A stretch of 64,000 bases of DNA from assembly GCF_012844365.1 (NCBI RefSeq), contig NZ_CP051626.1:2976001-3040000 (forward strand), written 5' to 3'. The notes beneath the pieces are model-generated. The model worked only from the letters and a program-made list of their open reading frames with translations. It ran no database searches and was not told the DNA's origin. This document shows positions 15,654 to 24,398 of this stretch, one piece after another. Both the position numbers and the translations under genes were made by a program. This DNA is from Brevibacterium sp. 'Marine'. Lineage in GTDB: Bacteria > Actinomycetota > Actinomycetes > Actinomycetales > Brevibacteriaceae. The stretch's first letter is position 1. Each line of letters starts with the position of its first letter.

Positions 15654-17276
15654 ATGAAGATCGACAGCATTTGGCACGGACGGTTCTGGACGGGCTTGTC
15701 TGATTATCCGGAGGCGCGAAGCATTGCCGTACTCAACAGTCGGATCGTCGCGGTCGACGATCTAGACGGACTCAGCGCGCGGGAGGAATTCGACCTCGGT
15801 GAGTCTCGCATCGTCCCGGGCTTGCACGACGCACATCACCACACGATGGGCACCGGGGAGCAGCTCGCCAACGTCGACTTGCGCTACCCAGCGGTGACGA
15901 ACCTCGAAGAACTCTACGCAGCACTAGGGAAACACGCACAGTCCCTGCCCGCCAATGCATGGGTGAGGGGCAGCGGCTACGATCAGAACCGACTCGGCGG
16001 CCATCCGACTGCCGAAGCGCTCGACAAGGTCACAGGTGGAAGGCCGGCCATCATCGAGCACGTCTCACACCATATGATCGTCGCGAACACGGCAGCTTTC
16101 GAACGCGTCGGAGCTCTAGGCAGGAGAGACTATCCCGACCTTCCAGGAGGGCGTGTTTTCCGTGATGCAGAAGGGCGAGCCGAGGGGTTGCTGCAAGAGA
16201 ACGCCGGAGAGCCGATTCAATTCGAGGCGGCGAAAGTCACCGAAGAGGAGGCAATCGAGTCGCTCCGGCTCGCTTCGGAGCAGTCACTACGCTACGGGCT
16301 CACGAGCCTGACCGAACCCGGCATCCTCGTCGGCGGAGCGATGGGTGTCAACGCCCCTGTGCTGAATATTTATCAGAGGGCTATCGCTGAAAACGCCTTA
16401 CGGCCAAGGATGACTGTGATGCCTTTCCACCACGTCCTCCACGAGCTCGAGCTCAATGCCGAGGGGATGAAGACCCTCGATCTCGGAATCCGCACCGGAT
16501 TCGGCGACGAACGGCTGCGTTTCGGCCCCGTCAAGATCATCTCCGACGGCTCACTCATCGGCCGCTCTGCCGCAGTGCACCAATGCTACTGCGGTGAGGC
16601 CGACAACACCGGGCTCATGGTGGTCGAACCCGAGGACCTACTCAGCCTCATCCCGGCCTTCCACCGTGCCGGTTGGACTGTTGCCACACACGCCATAGGC
16701 GACAGGGCGATCGATCACGCTCTCGACGGAATCGAGGCCGCACTCGCCAGCTCACGTCGACCGGCTCGTCACAGGATCGAGCACTTCGCAATCGCCACCG
16801 ATGAACAGGTCGAGCGTTCGGCGAAGCTCGGTGTCATTCCCGTTCCGCAAGGTGTTTTCATCTCCGAGTTCGGCGACGGCATCCTCGAAGCAATTGGCTC
16901 CGAACGCAGTGCGGGCACGTACCGGATGCGCTCTCTCCTCGACGCAGGAATGATTGTTCCTGGCTCGACCGACTCCCCCGTTTCCGATGCCAACCCCTTT
17001 GTATCAATGCACGACTTAGTCAATCGTAAGACCTCGTCGGGCGCGGACTTCGCCCGAATGGAGAGGGTCACCGCAGCTGAAGCACTGCGGGCCTACACCT
17101 TCGGTTCGGCGTACGCGGCCGGATACGAAGATCAGGTGGGGACGCTTGAAGTCGGGAAGCTAGCCGACTTCGCAGTTCTGAGCGAAGACATTCTCGCCGT
17201 CAGCGAGGCCAGCATTCGCGACATCCGCCCGACCGCGACGATCATCGGCGGAGAACTCGTGTTCGGTGAAGCTTGA
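15654..17276 (+). CDS. Amidohydrolase family 3 (YtcJ/N-substituted formamide deformylase-like)
   Basis: This 540-residue metal-dependent hydrolase has the family signature. An N-terminal beta segment (SRIVPGLHDAHHHTMGTGEQ) carries the HxH metal ligands, THAIGDRAIDHALDGIEA lies mid-barrel, and STDSPVSDANPF holds the late Asp. A C-terminal beta-sandwich closes with VGTLEVGKLADFAVLSEDI. YtcJ-like enzymes include the N-substituted formamide deformylase of Arthrobacter; the actual substrate cannot be read from sequence. The ATG at 15654 has AGAAGGG about six bases upstream and is chosen over an ATG at 15618. It is the second gene of the LysR-linked pair, so import followed by hydrolysis of one compound is likely. 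Confidence 0.85.
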   Translation: MKIDSIWHGRFWTGLSDYPEARSIAVLNSRIVAVDDLDGLSAREEFDLGESRIVPGLHDAHHHTMGTGEQLANVDLRYPAVTNLEELYAALGKHAQSLPANAWVRGSGYDQNRLGGHPTAEALDKVTGGRPAIIEHVSHHMIVANTAAFERVGALGRRDYPDLPGGRVFRDAEGRAEGLLQENAGEPIQFEAAKVTEEEAIESLRLASEQSLRYGLTSLTEPGILVGGAMGVNAPVLNIYQRAIAENALRPRMTVMPFHHVLHELELNAEGMKTLDLGIRTGFGDERLRFGPVKIISDGSLIGRSAAVHQCYCGEADNTGLMVVEPEDLLSLIPAFHRAGWTVATHAIGDRAIDHALDGIEAALASSRRPARHRIEHFAIATDEQVERSAKLGVIPVPQGVFISEFGDGILEAIGSERSAGTYRMRSLLDAGMIVPGSTDSPVSDANPFVSMHDLVNRKTSSGADFARMERVTAAEALRAYTFGSAYAAGYEDQVGTLEVGKLADFAVLSEDILAVSEASIRDIRPTATIIGGELVFGEA

Positions 17277-17469
17277 CGAGGTGTCGCCGATCGCCAACTC
17301 CGTACGTCGCGTAGACATGTCCCAAGGGAACCTACAGCGACCGCATCGACAATTTCACGGCGTCGAAATCCACGCTGTGGTCACGAAGAGCAGTTCGAGC
17401 GCGAAGACTATTGTTGGCCGCCGCTCTTCCGGAAGTCCCGCCTTACGACCTTGGACCTTCCGGGTGATG
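17277..17469. other. Intergenic stretch, nothing recognised
   Basis: No gene, repeat or clear hairpin was seen between the amidohydrolase stop and the transposase relic. Confidence 0.4.
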
Positions 17470-17934
17470 AGGAGCCTAGACAATCTCAGTAGCTTCCTCG
17501 GCAGGATTGTTCCCGGTGTTCGCGTCCCACTCAGGCCAAACGACTTTGTTGACACCTGATTTGCACAGGTTCGATGCCGGCTCAACTATCCGTGCCAGCA
17601 TGAGATGGAAGAACGCGTTGTCATTTATCACGTCGCCGAACCCGAGTCTCTTCCACGCCGGGGAGATGGTGTCGCTGAGGACAGATGACCGTGATCCCAC
17701 AACCGCTCGGGCCGCAGTGGCGCGCCAGCATCAGTAGGCAGACCCAATTCGAGTTCGAGTCGTTCGGTTAGTCGGAGAGCTTCTCTTCACCGGCGGCGAG
17801 CATCGCTGTCATTTCTGCCTCGGTGCGAACGGATCCGAGGTGTTCACGGACGGTGACTTTCCTACGATGTTTGCGCACGATCTGGACAGCTGTGACCCCG
17901 GATCCATCCGTGGACAAGGCGACATCAACCCATC
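17470..17934 (-). pseudogene. Relic of an IS1634-type transposase
   Basis: Two in-order fragments are visible on the minus strand. The first (17934 to 17769) reads GSGVTAVQIVRKHRRKVTV then REHLGSVRTEAEM, the typical start of IS1634-type transposases, and ends at a stop after EEKLSD. The second (about 17700 to 17550) reads WKRLGFGDVINDNAFFHLML followed by ARIVEPASNL, matching the next conserved block of the same family. The reading frame differs and the catalytic core is missing, so the element is dead. It separates the LysR cluster from the TetR/BVMO cluster and marks an old insertion or deletion. Confidence 0.65.
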
Positions 17935-18134
17935 ATAGAGAGCCGATTAGTGGCCCACAAACTCGAACTCTGAACCCGTAACCAGCACAAACACAATCGA
18001 AACCGCGAAATCAGCGACGAATTGTGGAAGTCAGGAAGTGGATTATCTGAAATTGCTCGCTTCACGGAAGGGCACTGTCTGCCGATGCTATCGAATGCGC
18101 TTCGATTTCCACCGCGGCTACAGCTCTGCAGCGT

Positions 18135-18689
18135 TCAGGCCAGAATATCTCGCTCTACCGCTCGAAGTTCCTCGGCGTCCATATTCAAGCCCACTGCAAC
18201 TGTGTCCTTGTAGACCACCCATCCGAAGTTGAAACATATTTCACGCAGGATGTGTCGTTTGACCGCGTTTGGTTCCGTTTCCGGGTGGTGCGCAAGAATT
18301 TCGTTGTATTCAAACTGCACCACCGGGTATTCCCAGTTCAGCTTCGAGTAGGCGTGACCCGAATCTGCTGAGAAGTTTGCGGCAGCCCTCCACCACAATT
18401 CGTGATCTGAGATAGGCAGGCGCGGAAAAGTCTCAGATCTATCGACCCCCGCCTTGCGGCGAGCAATATATGCCTCCGTCAACTGCAACATAGCCTCACG
18501 CATCAAATCGGCTTGAGAGCCGAAATAGTAATAGATCAGACTTTGACGCACTTTGGCCGCGTCTGCGATGTCCTTGTTGATGATCAGTCCAGGGGGTCGT
18601 TGCGCAAGCAACTCCTGCGTTGTCTCCACGATGCGTTGTCGCGTTGACACCTTCTTGCCATCAGTCTCGGGCTTCGGTCGATCGCTCAT
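18135..18689 (-). CDS. TetR-family transcriptional repressor
   Basis: This 184-residue protein has an N-terminal TetR helix-turn-helix: RQRIVETTQELLAQRPPG, then IADAAKVRQSLIYYYFGSQ (about residues 17-60). The remaining helices form the ligand and dimerisation domain, with an aromatic-rich segment (ELWWRAAANFSADSG). It lies on the same strand just past the BVMO operon, separated by a 14-bp-stem hairpin, so it is probably transcribed separately. A 20-bp palindrome in the promoter of the operon's first gene (24263-24282) is the best candidate for its operator. The ligand is probably a ketone, alcohol or related substrate of that operon. Confidence 0.87.
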   Translation of the reverse strand: MSDRPKPETDGKKVSTRQRIVETTQELLAQRPPGLIINKDIADAAKVRQSLIYYYFGSQADLMREAMLQLTEAYIARRKAGVDRSETFPRLPISDHELWWRAAANFSADSGHAYSKLNWEYPVVQFEYNEILAHHPETEPNAVKRHILREICFNFGWVVYKDTVAVGLNMDAEELRAVERDILA

Positions 18690-18713
18690 TCGATCAGTCT
18701 ATGGCAGGTAGCC

Positions 18714-18763
18714 GAGAACCCGCTCGGACATTCGTCGGTTTGCTAGTGGCCGAGCGGGTTCTC
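18714..18763. terminator. Long hairpin between the MFS gene and tetR
   Basis: GAGAACCCGCTCGG (18714-18727) pairs perfectly with CCGAGCGGGTTCTC (18750-18763), a 14-bp stem with a 22-nt loop. It lies 32 bp after the MFS stop on the minus strand. No U-tract follows. It probably ends the BVMO operon transcript. Confidence 0.65.
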
Positions 18764-18794
18764 GCGTGAAGCTTTTCACTAAGTGCAACTGGTT

Positions 18795-20165
18795 CTATCG
18801 CAGCAACGCGGTCATCCGGTCAATGTCTTTTGCTGGATGGATGAGAAGCAGGCCAAGCAAACCGCCTATGGCCACGATGATTCCTGAGATCGTAAACGCC
18901 GTGAAGTAGCCGGCATCGGGCGTGGCTCCAGCACCAACAATATTGCCGAATACAAGCGGAGCGATGAACCCAGCCGACGTGATGATGCCGACGTAGGTTC
19001 CTTGCGCAGCGCCGCGCTGACGCCCCGGAACAAACTCAGAGATGATGACGCTTCCGGTTGTGAAGCTGACCAGCCCCATGCCGAATCCGAGTGCAGTCAA
19101 AATGATCTGCAGAATGCCTCCGGGGATAGCCGCCGACAGTAGGATGAAAATTCCTGCGATGAGAGTCGTTCCAGAAGCCATGAATCCGCGAGCGATTCGG
19201 CTGCTTGTCCCACGTTTCATCAGCCATGTCGTCAACAGCGCTTCTCCGACGAGGAATACGATCGCTGTTACAGAGACAATTGCGACGATGTTTGCCGCGA
19301 CTGTCATCCCGTAGCCACTGGTGATGTTGAGGAATGTCGGCAACCATGCCGACACGATCGCAAGAGCCCAGTATGCCGCAAAACTAACGCAGCAGGTCCC
19401 AATGAAAGTTCTTGAGAAGAAGATCTTCCGGTATGGCACTCGTAGCGTGGTCTGTGATAGGCCGATATCAACCGTATCTTTCGCGGATTCCACTTGATTT
19501 GAAGCGATCGATTCCGCGCTCTCGGAAGTGTCGCTTGGTGAGTACGGGCCTTCTTTTCCGATGAATAGCCAGAGAAGAAGCCAAATGACTCCGGCGCATC
19601 CGACTGCGAAGAAGGCCCAATGCCAGTTGAACTTCGTCGCAATCAGTGTGACCAGCGGCGCGGCAACTGCAATTCCCCCAAACGAGCCGACATTCTGAAG
19701 CGCGGTTGGTAGATTTCTCTCATCGTCTTTGAACCACTTTGCTGCGGCGTGAAAGGACAGTCCAGCCGATGGGCCCTCTCCTAGGCCGAGGAAGATTCGA
19801 GAGATCAAAACGATGGCAAAGGTTGGGGCCAGCCAGATAGAAAATTGAGTCAGTGACCAAATGATGACGATACCGACGAGCAGCCACCGTGTTGCTATGC
19901 GGTTGGCGAGAAAACCGCCCGCGATCGCTGAAGCGGAGAACAGGAAGTAGATCGCACTGGCCAGTACTCCGTATTGTTCAGGTGAGAGGTTCAGATCCTC
20001 CATGAGTGGTACAGCCACAAGACCCAAGACAGCCTTATCTGCCCAATTGACCAAAGCCAAGAGAACCAGCATGATAGAGACCGCCCAGGCACGGCGTTTA
20101 CTATACGTAAATGATGACGACTTCGTTGGCGCAATTTCGGACAGAACTTTAACAGTTGCCTTCAT
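18795..20165 (-). CDS. MFS transporter, ACS/aromatic acid-type
   Basis: This 456-residue protein has twelve predicted membrane helices. The first helix region contains LALVNWADKAVLGLVAVPLM, and the loop after helix 4 has RIFLGLGEGPSAGLSFHAAA, a pattern of the anion:cation symporter group that imports organic acids, sugars acids or aromatics. A hydrophilic central loop (residues about 205-235) separates two six-helix halves. Its ATG overlaps the BVMO stop (ATGA), so it is the last, translationally coupled gene of the four-gene operon. It probably imports the compound degraded by the SDR, BVMO and hydrolase, or exports a product. Confidence 0.85.
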   Translation of the reverse strand: MKATVKVLSEIAPTKSSSFTYSKRRAWAVSIMLVLLALVNWADKAVLGLVAVPLMEDLNLSPEQYGVLASAIYFLFSASAIAGGFLANRIATRWLLVGIVIIWSLTQFSIWLAPTFAIVLISRIFLGLGEGPSAGLSFHAAAKWFKDDERNLPTALQNVGSFGGIAVAAPLVTLIATKFNWHWAFFAVGCAGVIWLLLWLFIGKEGPYSPSDTSESAESIASNQVESAKDTVDIGLSQTTLRVPYRKIFFSRTFIGTCCVSFAAYWALAIVSAWLPTFLNITSGYGMTVAANIVAIVSVTAIVFLVGEALLTTWLMKRGTSSRIARGFMASGTTLIAGIFILLSAAIPGGILQIILTALGFGMGLVSFTTGSVIISEFVPGRQRGAAQGTYVGIITSAGFIAPLVFGNIVGAGATPDAGYFTAFTISGIIVAIGGLLGLLLIHPAKDIDRMTALLR

Positions 20166-22195
20166 AGCGATTTCGCCTCAATCTCTAGCTCTGCGTCCTT
20201 GCCCGAAGGCCGATACTTCTGCGCCTCATTGCCAGATCGGTCTTCGTTGCTGAATCGAAGGGTGTAGTCTTCTTGCTTGACCTGTCTAGTCAGATTCCAA
20301 TATTCGGGTGTTGGCCACGGCATATTGGATACAACTCGACCAGCCGAGTTGCGGTACCAAGTACTTCCACTGGAGACAGCCCAGATCATCTCCGCGAGAC
20401 GGGCATCCATTGCACGGTTATATTCATCCATAGCTTCCGGCTTACATTCGATCTCGACTGCGTTCGCTTCGACCATTTTGACTATGGCTTCCGCTGCGTA
20501 GCGCGTCCATGTCTCGGCTTGCAAGATGATGCTCCCCCCGGTTCCGATATTTGTGTTGGGTCCATACATGACAAACATGTTTGGGAAGCCGGGCACAGTG
20601 ATTCCGAGATGAGCTCGCGGATCATCTTCACCCCAGACGTCGCGAATCGTTCGACCAGTCCGACCTTCGATTTGAAGTGATCCCAGGGCCCTAGAGGCTT
20701 CAAAGCCCGTCGCAAAGACAACGATGTCCACTTTGTGCTCTTTGCCGTTAGCGTCGACTATTCCATCCGAGGTAAATTGAACCTCGCGACCGGGGACAAC
20801 GTCGACATTATCTCGGCGCATCATTCGATACCAGCCGTTATCTCGAAGCATTCTCTTGGTGAATGGCGGGTAGTCGGGAACTGCTTTGGGCAGAAGATCT
20901 TGACGATCGCCCAGTTCGTCCTTGATATATTGAGTCAGCTCTGTCCAGAGTCGTGCGTTTTCGGCGCTGATAGACCCGTCATTAGAACTCCACTCGGGAT
21001 CCACTTCGGCCGCTGGCCTCAGACTGTCATTTTGAGACAGCATTGTTCTCGCCCTGAACCACCGCTGATATTCTGGGATGTTGGCGAGCAACCACTTTTC
21101 GCCGTCGGATACTTCCTTCATATAGTTTTCAACCGCGACATTCCACTGAGCACTTCGCTGAATGACTACGAGCTCATCGACGTCCGGAGCGATAGTTGGG
21201 CCAATCTGATTTGCTGATGCTCCAGTGCCTACGAGAGCAACTCTCTTGTTCTTGTAATCGACTTTGTGGTCCCACTGGGCGGCATGGAAGTACTTGCCTT
21301 GAAATTTTGCAAGGCCGGGGAAATCCGGAATCTTTGGGGAGCTGAGTAGTCCAACAGCAGTGATTAGGATATCGACCCGTTCTGTCGAGACCTCCCCCTC
21401 TTTGGAATGTACAGTCAACTCCCACTCGTGGGCTGACTCGTCGAAGCGAGCTGCAACGACTTCTGTGCCGAAGCGTGCGTTAGCATGAAGCTTCGCCCGT
21501 TCTGCAACACCTTGCAGGTAGTCAAGTATCTCTGGCTGTTTTGCGTAATAGCGACTCCAGTCGCTTTTCTGGTCGTAGGAGAAGGAGAAATAGTGGCTGG
21601 CGATATCGACTCCGCAACCTGGGTAAGTGTTATGTAGCCAGGTCCCACCAAAGTCTTCCGCGGAGTCGAAGATTGTGAACTCCAAGTCGAGGTGTTTCAT
21701 CCTAATCGCGGATGTGATTCCGGATGGCCCGGCCCCTATAATCCCCACTCGTAGATCCTTGGCAATCTCCGGTGGTGCCCCCGTCCAGTTGACAGTATCT
21801 GGCTGCACCCCCATCTCCTTTTTCGCCAGATCGTGGTAGACCGGCGACAAACGCTCGCCTCCCGCGAGGTCTAAAAGCTCATCGAAATCCAGCAAATCAT
21901 CGAGGCCAGAATTCGACTTCGGTTGTTGGCGTTGCCTCGACATGAGAGCTTCATGCAGCTCATCTCTAATGCTTCGGATGTCTTCATCGGTAAACGAGTG
22001 ATCCCATAGATTGGGGCCCGTGATCCCGCTGGCCCATTTGCTCGCTTGAGCTCTACTGCGAGTAAGTTCCAGCAAAACTAGAAGCTCGGTCTGCGGCTCA
22101 CCCTGGTCGATCGCTGCTCTTAACTCGTCTTGGAACGAGTTCGATTCTGACTGGGCCCGGCTATAGCGGCTCTCATGATCCTGTTCTAGCGTCAT
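20162..22195 (-). CDS. Baeyer-Villiger flavin monooxygenase (HAPMO-like)
   Basis: This 677-residue enzyme has a long N-terminal helical extension (about 145 residues) followed by a class B flavoprotein monooxygenase core. The FAD Rossmann motif is GIIGAGPSG (151-159). The Baeyer-Villiger fingerprint FxGxxxHxxxW runs from F298 to W308 (FQGKYFHAAQW). The NADPH Rossmann motif is GTGASA (323-328). The extension and length match 4-hydroxyacetophenone monooxygenase-type enzymes rather than the shorter cyclohexanone enzymes. It inserts oxygen next to a ketone to give an ester or lactone using NADPH and O2. The downstream hydrolase and dehydrogenase genes in the same operon fit the steps before and after this reaction. 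Confidence 0.9.
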   Translation of the reverse strand: MTLEQDHESRYSRAQSESNSFQDELRAAIDQGEPQTELLVLLELTRSRAQASKWASGITGPNLWDHSFTDEDIRSIRDELHEALMSRQRQQPKSNSGLDDLLDFDELLDLAGGERLSPVYHDLAKKEMGVQPDTVNWTGAPPEIAKDLRVGIIGAGPSGITSAIRMKHLDLEFTIFDSAEDFGGTWLHNTYPGCGVDIASHYFSFSYDQKSDWSRYYAKQPEILDYLQGVAERAKLHANARFGTEVVAARFDESAHEWELTVHSKEGEVSTERVDILITAVGLLSSPKIPDFPGLAKFQGKYFHAAQWDHKVDYKNKRVALVGTGASANQIGPTIAPDVDELVVIQRSAQWNVAVENYMKEVSDGEKWLLANIPEYQRWFRARTMLSQNDSLRPAAEVDPEWSSNDGSISAENARLWTELTQYIKDELGDRQDLLPKAVPDYPPFTKRMLRDNGWYRMMRRDNVDVVPGREVQFTSDGIVDANGKEHKVDIVVFATGFEASRALGSLQIEGRTGRTIRDVWGEDDPRAHLGITVPGFPNMFVMYGPNTNIGTGGSIILQAETWTRYAAEAIVKMVEANAVEIECKPEAMDEYNRAMDARLAEMIWAVSSGSTWYRNSAGRVVSNMPWPTPEYWNLTRQVKQEDYTLRFSNEDRSGNEAQKYRPSGKDAELEIEAKSL

Positions 22196-22256
22196 TGTTA
22201 GACAGTCCTTTCTATTTCGTGGAATGTTTGTTCCGACAGTTGCCCCGGCAACCGAC

Positions 22257-23417
22257 TCATGTCAGTGAGTTGAGCCAAGCACGAAGCAACATGTGCTTGT
22301 CGGAAGGGAAGCGGTTAAGAACGTGTTCGCCCCGTTCGAAAATTGCGAATGACTGACGCGGAGAACGAGTCCACTCAAGAACTTGTTTCCCATCGGCGAC
22401 AGGGACCATCGGATCTGCAGTTCCCTGAAGAAGCAATACGGGGGTGTCTTGTTCAACTCGCTCGGACTTGAGATCAACGGTGCGAAATACTGTCTGAGCG
22501 TGTGCAACATCTTCGCCATCGCCACAGAAGGAGGCCAGTTTTAGTCCGTACGTTTTGCCCGTGAAGAGCCCCGACATACTTGCGACGGGGCCGTTGCTAC
22601 AGACGCCAGAGAACGCTCTGAACCGGTTCTGGAGCTGGAGAACGATCCCCGCTGCCATGCTGTTCCCAACGGCGAAGAGAGGCAGCTCAGGATCTAGGCC
22701 TTTCATATGTTCGATGACTGGTCCGTACGCGTCGCTCCAGAACTCGGTCAGGTAAGTGCCATACACAAAACGCGACTCCCCCTGTCCGGGACCGTCGAGA
22801 ACTATGACATTGAATCCTTCGCTGGCAACCTCGGTTGCGAGCCCGTCCCAGTCCATGCTCCAACCGTCGACACCGCCATGGACTAGCACCGTGCCTCGCG
22901 AGGTGGAACTGTCTGCCATGATCTGCCAGGCGTGTAGTGTCCCAACCGGTGTGGAGATCTGTTCGCTGCTGTAGCGCGGATCGAAACTTTTAGCCTCGGA
23001 ATAGAGCCTGGCCGCCTCGAGATAGGTCTCCCGCTTCCTGGCAGTGTTCCTCACTTCCATCGCCTGGCTGATCCTCAGAAGTGCGGATCGACGCTCAAGG
23101 AATTCTTTTGTTAAGGCCGGGCTTAGCATCTCGCGTGACTGCCAAATACTTTGCCGATCGCTTAGGCTACTTTCCATCTCACGGGCGGCCTCTTCCCAGT
23201 GGGCTCCTTCCTTAAGCGCCTCTATAAACCGTGTTGCATCACCGGGTTCAATTCCGTACGCCATCAATCGCGTGAAATCAAACTGCCTAAGGCCGGCTTC
23301 TTCACGAGGTCCCGCTACCACCGACGATTCACCATCTCCGGGCGAAGTGGTCGGATAGGAAAATTCGTATTCAGTGTATTCCCGCTTTAGCAGGGAGTCC
23401 TGGACTTCGACGCTCAT
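22257..23417 (-). CDS. Alpha/beta hydrolase, FrsA/pseudooxynicotine hydrolase-like
   Basis: This 386-residue enzyme has a helical N-terminal cap of about 150 residues and an alpha/beta-hydrolase core. The oxyanion region is VLVHGGVDGW, the nucleophile is S253 in GNSMAAG, the acid is D335 in GTADPMVP, and the base is H365 in GEHVLN. Cap plus core resembles FrsA-type esterases and 2,6-dihydroxypseudooxynicotine hydrolase, which cleaves a C-C bond. In this operon the likely job is hydrolysis of the ester or lactone made by the BVMO. Its ATG overlaps the SDR stop (ATGA), and a 61-bp gap precedes the BVMO gene. Confidence 0.82.
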   Translation of the reverse strand: MSVEVQDSLLKREYTEYEFSYPTTSPGDGESSVVAGPREEAGLRQFDFTRLMAYGIEPGDATRFIEALKEGAHWEEAAREMESSLSDRQSIWQSREMLSPALTKEFLERRSALLRISQAMEVRNTARKRETYLEAARLYSEAKSFDPRYSSEQISTPVGTLHAWQIMADSSTSRGTVLVHGGVDGWSMDWDGLATEVASEGFNVIVLDGPGQGESRFVYGTYLTEFWSDAYGPVIEHMKGLDPELPLFAVGNSMAAGIVLQLQNRFRAFSGVCSNGPVASMSGLFTGKTYGLKLASFCGDGEDVAHAQTVFRTVDLKSERVEQDTPVLLLQGTADPMVPVADGKQVLEWTRSPRQSFAIFERGEHVLNRFPSDKHMLLRAWLNSLT

Positions 23418-24205
23418 ATGTCGGCCTCCAACTCTGCCGCCATCTTCTTCATACCTTCGGAAATGATCTGGAGACCGTTATGCCCAAGTGCTCCTCCATC
23501 TACTGGGATGTCGACACCCGTAATCCACTCCGAGGCATCAGACATCAGGAAATGCACAACAGGCGCAATGTCTTGGGCAGTTCCAGTCCGCGGCAAGCTG
23601 ATCAATGACTTGTGGGCTTCTAAGAACACGGGAAGCGTGTCATGCTGCATGGGCGACTCAATGTAACCGGGGAGAACTGTATTGACGCGAATGCCCCGCG
23701 GTCCCAGTTCCATAGCTGCGATCCGAGCCAATCCACGAAGCGCCCATTTGCTCACCCCATAGGCAGCTGCGAAGTGCGCCCCTGCCCCCGCGATCGATGA
23801 AATATTGACAATCGATCCGCCGTGGGACATCAGCGGCGCAAGTTGCTGGATCCCCAACATTGGGCCAGTGGTGTTGATCGCGAGAAGATTGTTCCAGTCC
23901 TCAACGTCGACATTCTCTAGTCGTCCCGCGCTACCGCGAGCTCCGACAATGCCCGCGTTGTTCACGAGGCCAAAGAGAGATCCGTACTCAGCCTCAATAT
24001 ATTTCGCAAGCTCAGCCCACTGATGCGGGTCTGTCACGTCGAGGTCCCGAAAGGTGACACCGTCAGGGAGTACCTCATGAGGTTCCAACACGTCCAACGC
24101 CAGCACTTTAGCTCCATGGGAAGAAAGCAGCTTCGCTTCTTCAAACCCTTGCCCGCGCGCCGCACCGGTGATCGCCACAACCTTGCCGTTCAAACTTCCT
24201 GCCAT
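23414..24205 (-). CDS. Short-chain dehydrogenase/reductase
   Basis: This 263-residue classical SDR has the cofactor motif TGAARGQG (13-20), NNAG (82-85), the catalytic Ser in NISSIAG (about 136-137), and YGVSK with Y149 and K153. The product ends with WITGVDIPVDGGALG, as usual. It is the first gene of the operon and would oxidise a secondary alcohol to the ketone that feeds the BVMO, or handle the alcohol released by the hydrolase. The ATG at 24205 is preferred over 24220 because AGGGAG lies six bases upstream. A consensus-like promoter and a palindromic operator are visible upstream. Confidence 0.87.
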   Translation of the reverse strand: MAGSLNGKVVAITGAARGQGFEEAKLLSSHGAKVLALDVLEPHEVLPDGVTFRDLDVTDPHQWAELAKYIEAEYGSLFGLVNNAGIVGARGSAGRLENVDVEDWNNLLAINTTGPMLGIQQLAPLMSHGGSIVNISSIAGAGAHFAAAYGVSKWALRGLARIAAMELGPRGIRVNTVLPGYIESPMQHDTLPVFLEAHKSLISLPRTGTAQDIAPVVHFLMSDASEWITGVDIPVDGGALGHNGLQIISEGMKKMAAELEADI

Positions 24206-24253
24206 CGCTGACTCCCTCATTTGACTAATGAATCAATTTTTGTGGTGTACAGC

Positions 24254-24282
24254 ACTCTAGAGTTGACTGACTACTCAGTCAA
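24254..24282 (-). promoter_or_regulatory. Promoter with overlapping TetR-type operator for the BVMO operon
   Basis: On the minus strand TTGACT (24282-24277) is followed after 17 bp by TAGAGT (24259-24254), a good -35/-10 pair about 50 bp before the SDR start. The perfect inverted repeat TTGACTGA-CTAC-TCAGTCAA (24263-24282) covers the -35 box and most of the spacer. Its length, symmetry and position fit repression by the TetR-family protein encoded at the other end of the cluster. Confidence 0.7.
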
Positions 24283-24398
24283 TACTTTTGGCGATTATTC
24301 CAGAAGCTCGAGAATCGAGCTCTCGTCTCAATTTGGTTCAGCAGCCTCACGTCCCAGCGAGGAGGGCCCAGGGGTCCCTCTTCATGGCAGGACCTGGA

